Origin: Stichopus chloronotus
Lineage: Eukaryota > Echinodermata > Holothuroidea > Aspidochirotida > Stichopodidae
NCBI GenBank assembly: GCA_021234535.1
Contig: CM037835.1
Coordinates: forward strand, 9,858,001-9,922,000
Direction: 5' to 3'
Length of the DNA: 64,000 bases
The notes beneath the pieces were generated by a model, which was not told the DNA's origin, ran no database searches, and saw only the letters and a list, made by a program, of their open reading frames with translations. Shown in pieces: positions 60,627 through 64,000 of this stretch. Both the position numbers and the translations under genes were made by a program. Within the stretch, counting starts at the first letter, position 1. Each line of letters begins with the position of its first letter.

Positions 60627-61384
60627 ATCATCAACATCATCATCGTCATCATCATGATTACCAATAACATCTGATCACCGTCTTCATAGTTATCATCGTC
60701 GTCGTCGTCGTCCTCATCTTCTTCACCATACCATCGTCAGCTGAGCATCATCGTTGTCATCGTCATCATCGTCATCATCATCGTTGTTGTCGGTAGTGTA
60801 ACGTCAATACATCATTACTGTCGTTATGACATCATCATCATCGTTATTAATATCATCGTTTTCATAGTCGTCGTCATAGTAATCCTCGTGGTTATCTTCA
60901 TTATCATCATCATTATCAGTATCACATTCATCCTCCACCATCATCATAGCCGTCACCATGATCACCATCATCGTGATCACTAACAGCTTTATCACCATGT
61001 TTTTCAGTATAATCACCATCATGACCATCATTACCATCATCATTTTCGTTACCATTAACGTCATCATCACTGCCAACGTCAGTCATAGTCGTCATTATGA
61101 TCGTCCTCGCTATCGTCTTCATCATCATCAACATCGTCGTCTGCCCTAATTGTTGTCACCTGCATCATTATTTAAAACAATCATCGATTTTGCCGTCGTC
61201 GTCATTCATCGTTATCATCATCATCATCATCATCGTCATCATCATCGTCATCATCATCGTCATCATCATCGTCATCATCATCGTTATCATCATCGTTATC
61301 ATCATCATTATCGTTATCATCATCATTATCGTTATCATCATCATCACCATCATCATCTTCATCATCATCATCATCATCATTATC

Positions 61385-61415
<31 letters not shown>

Positions 61416-61540
61416 CCGTCATCATCATCATCATCATCGTTATCATCATCGTTATCATCATCATCATCATCTTCATCATCATCATCAGCAGCAGCAGCAG
61501 CAGCATGTCATCACTACCGTCGTCATCATTATCATCATCG
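60627..61540. repeat. Compound (ATC)n/(ATT)n/(GTC)n trinucleotide tract
   Basis: Nearly continuous TCA/ATC triplets, with GTC and ATT variants, span about 0.9 kb. The tract is densest at 61195-61486 and ends in a short (AGC)6 run at 61487-61504. G is almost absent from the + strand in the core. Long poly-His, poly-Ile and poly-Met frames on both strands are artefacts of the triplet period. Confidence 0.95.
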
Positions 61541-61544
61541 TAGG

Positions 61545-64000
61545 TTCCCTTATTAACTCTCTTCCCCTCACAACCTTGAAAATGACGTATCGAGTCTCCA
61601 ACACATTACCATGGAGTTCCGTCGCTCGAACCAGGCTTATTTGGGCTCGCACAACGCAAAACCACCTGCTTCCCCATTGATATTTCTAAAACCTGCCTGA
61701 CCGTTACAATAGCGACGGATCTTTTTCAAGACTATATGTTTTGCCAGTTTTAATCAGATCATCGGCCTATATGTAGTTTACTTTAGCTAGTTCTATCATC
61801 GTGAAGTCATCATACCAGGAAGCTGTTATTTATAGCTTAAATAATAGCTCTCCCTGTTTATGCATAGTGAAGGTTTGGGGTATGTATCCCAGGTTGTTGT
61901 TTCGGTTACGATAAAACGCCAGCTAATTGTTACCATTGAGATACATTCCTTCCCGGAAAGTTGTAGCTTTACTACATCCTTTCTGTGAATAATGAAATGA
62001 CATCACTACCATGACGTCATTGTACATCATCAGCGGTACTGGCAAGTCGTAACTTTATGCTCATGGTGGCAGCTGCAAAACCTGATGTGTAAACTAGGTT
62101 TCGTCATCGTTATAGAAGCGGGCCCTCAATGATGATACCCTTTTCCTATACTAGTTTTAATACCCTGGGGACTTCGAGCCGTTTACATACATCAGTATTT
62201 AACCCACAGTAGGCTATCACCATTGGCAAACGCGACGTTTCATAGTTACATTTTGTAAATTGTGTTTCACAGCATTCAAGAGTCTTCTATAGCAGAATTA
62301 CCTTAACACTTAAGTTTTGAAATTCTAAGGGAGGGGGAGGGGCTTGAAGGTCTATCGGGGTGTCTCTCCCTTCTTATCAAGTTTGCTGGATTTGTTAAGT
62401 TCCCGGTCATTGTGTCCGGCTAGGGCAGCACTTGGAATCTATTTCTCTAGGGCATCGTGGTCGCAATCACTGATCTGGGCGAGAACACTTGAAACAGAGC
62501 CCCCCTCCCAGCAAAAGAGAGAAAAAAGCTTCCATTCCGCCTTCCCTGGAGATTTAATTTAGTTTAACCGGTCCCCTGCCAGGCTTAGAGTTGGACGTAA
62601 CGTACAGTAATTCCCACCACTATCCTTTGCGGAAACGAATGATCAAACTGAGACATTCACCGTGCATGACTTACTTTTCCTCCCAGTAAACCAATAGCTA
62701 ATTGATTTAATTTTAAATATTCATGGTATGGGTGGGTTTTATCACGACTTTGCAACGGAGAGTAGCTTCATAGAATGCAGAGCAAGAAAGTTAAAAATTT
62801 CTCGAGTTCTATTTCACCATTTCAAGTAGGCAATTGCATGGATAGGTTCATGATGTCTTTAGGTATGGTTTTTTGCAGGCAGTTTGTGAAATCGCCGTGA
62901 CAGACGCCAATTGCTGCTTTAAATCGTTCAAGGTGTCTTTCCTGCACAGTGGTTCATGCGGAAACTAATTTTGTTTAAGTTCTTACTCTCTCTGCTTGCC
63001 ATGATTTCTAGAATAGCATCCTTTTTTTTTCTCACAATGATAGAACTCACTGTACTCGAGTTGAGCTTGCAAGGTGTACTGTGCTCATACGTGAGGCGTA
63101 TTCATTTCTGGTTATGAAAATAAAAGTGTACCACTCTAGTTGACTTTGAACGGGGATAATGACATCAAAAACTTCCTGAAGCTGACAAAAGCGCTGTTGA
63201 CTTTAGCAGCAAGTCGTCAGACCTTCGATTTAGATCGGTGGCCATCGGAAAAATCGTCTAAGTACAATCACAGGCTTTAGGGTTTATGCGTACTCTTGAC
63301 ATAAAATAGAGTTTAAAAAAAATACGACCACAAGGTGAGCATCGCTGTGAACGTCACATCGCTGTAATGGTGGACATACAGTCAGGAAAAGTAGAAGCAG
63401 ATCGGTCTGTGTAATGAATTCTCAGCTGGTTGGCATTCTACATGTTCAACCGGAAGCTAAGTACCCAAGAACGGAGAATTGAACTGTTCTCTTGAAGGCG
63501 CAATTTAAAAAAAAAACAATCACGTTTTTAATAATCATTGCTTTTGTTCAGTGAGAATAGCTTTACCTGGCGACAACTCCTGCATGTCATTTTTTTTTTC
63601 GGTTTTGAAAAGTGCGTTAGGAGAGTTGAAATTGGCATGTCATACTGCTTAGAATAATTGTTAAGAGAAGGATGGTGTCATGTGTGCGAGCCTATGACCA
63701 GCATCAAGGGAATCAAACTGAATACTGAAAATTTGAACTGTACACAAATTCGAAATGATCAAAGGATTGAGTCCAGCCCTGCCAACATGATATCTAAAGG
63801 TTCGAAGCTTTGGCAGATCAGATCTTATGTGAAATACGTAGATATACCACATTTAGTGCCACAGACACCTATTGCTTCTTTTTTTTTTTGGAGTAACTTT
63901 CATCAGTACTTGGGCACATGGTGCTTAACAGTCACTCAGCAGAGGTCGTTTCGTATGGAGCAGAGCAGAGCAGAGATACACAAATACAACTCATGCAGAT
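61545..64000. other. Unassigned DNA
   Basis: AT-rich sequence with short ORFs only (72 codons at most). A GAGCA pentamer repeats about three times at 63957-63975 near the window edge. Nothing else recognised. Confidence 0.5.

Noticed and set aside
61097..61680. Poly-His, poly-Ile and poly-Met ORFs on both strands
   Set aside because: They are translations of the (ATC)n tract in different frames.

Overview
This is animal nuclear DNA: AT-rich, intron-containing, and full of microsatellites, decayed transposons and long homopolymers. The only gene I can identify with confidence is the 3' part of a sorting nexin 4 (SNX4) orthologue on the + strand. Five coding exons (4484-4573, 6094-6187, 10312-10466, 19156-19270, 20468-20515) splice in a consistent reading frame and encode 166 residues of the C-terminal BAR-type coiled-coil region, up to the stop codon. 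The PX domain and the start of the protein lie upstream of the window. The word TAGGCCTA and its variants, frequent poly-G and poly-C runs of 12-17 bases, and the repeat types suggest a marine invertebrate deuterostome, most likely an echinoderm and perhaps a sea cucumber. That assignment is an inference from sequence style, not from a database match.

Layout. 1-20515: SNX4 exons and introns. The introns carry a ~150-bp degenerate tandem repeat (about 2650-3090), a possible tRNA-derived SINE head (5775-5840), a GATC-dense patch (6471-6643), a Harbinger-like MITE (8118-8446), a TTAA-flanked MITE (9748-10100), a 1.2-kb hAT-like element with an 8-bp target-site duplication (14646-15842), and two copies of a ~210-250 bp interspersed repeat. 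20516-28340: SNX4 3' UTR with an unresolved end, a 15-bp minisatellite with 45-bp higher-order units (23285-23875), a five-copy 47-bp minisatellite (25106-25340), an uncertain 114-codon ORF (26588-26932), and a decayed non-LTR retrotransposon ORF2 tail on the minus strand (27850-28340). 30-39 kb: a repeat-dense block. It has an inverted pair of 187-bp elements (30520-30706 and 38361-38548), a ~182-bp satellite (33890-34370), at least four copies of one interspersed repeat (35.0-39.2 kb), and a ~147-bp tandem array (37.5-38.8 kb). 39-49 kb: mostly unannotatable, with two excellent but unproven splice donors facing away from each other near 40.36 and 41.73 kb. 49-55 kb: two copies of a ~550-bp TTAA-flanked MITE and a C4-run cluster with G-quadruplex potential. 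55-64 kb: simple repeats, including a (TA)n tract at 59.74-59.83 kb and a ~0.9-kb (ATC)n compound tract at 60.6-61.5 kb.

I found no sign of a novel multigene system. The most useful observations are the bounded transposon insertions, the higher-order minisatellite that produces false ORFs, the nested repeat block at 34-39 kb, and the candidate splice donors at 40-42 kb that may mark a neighbouring gene.
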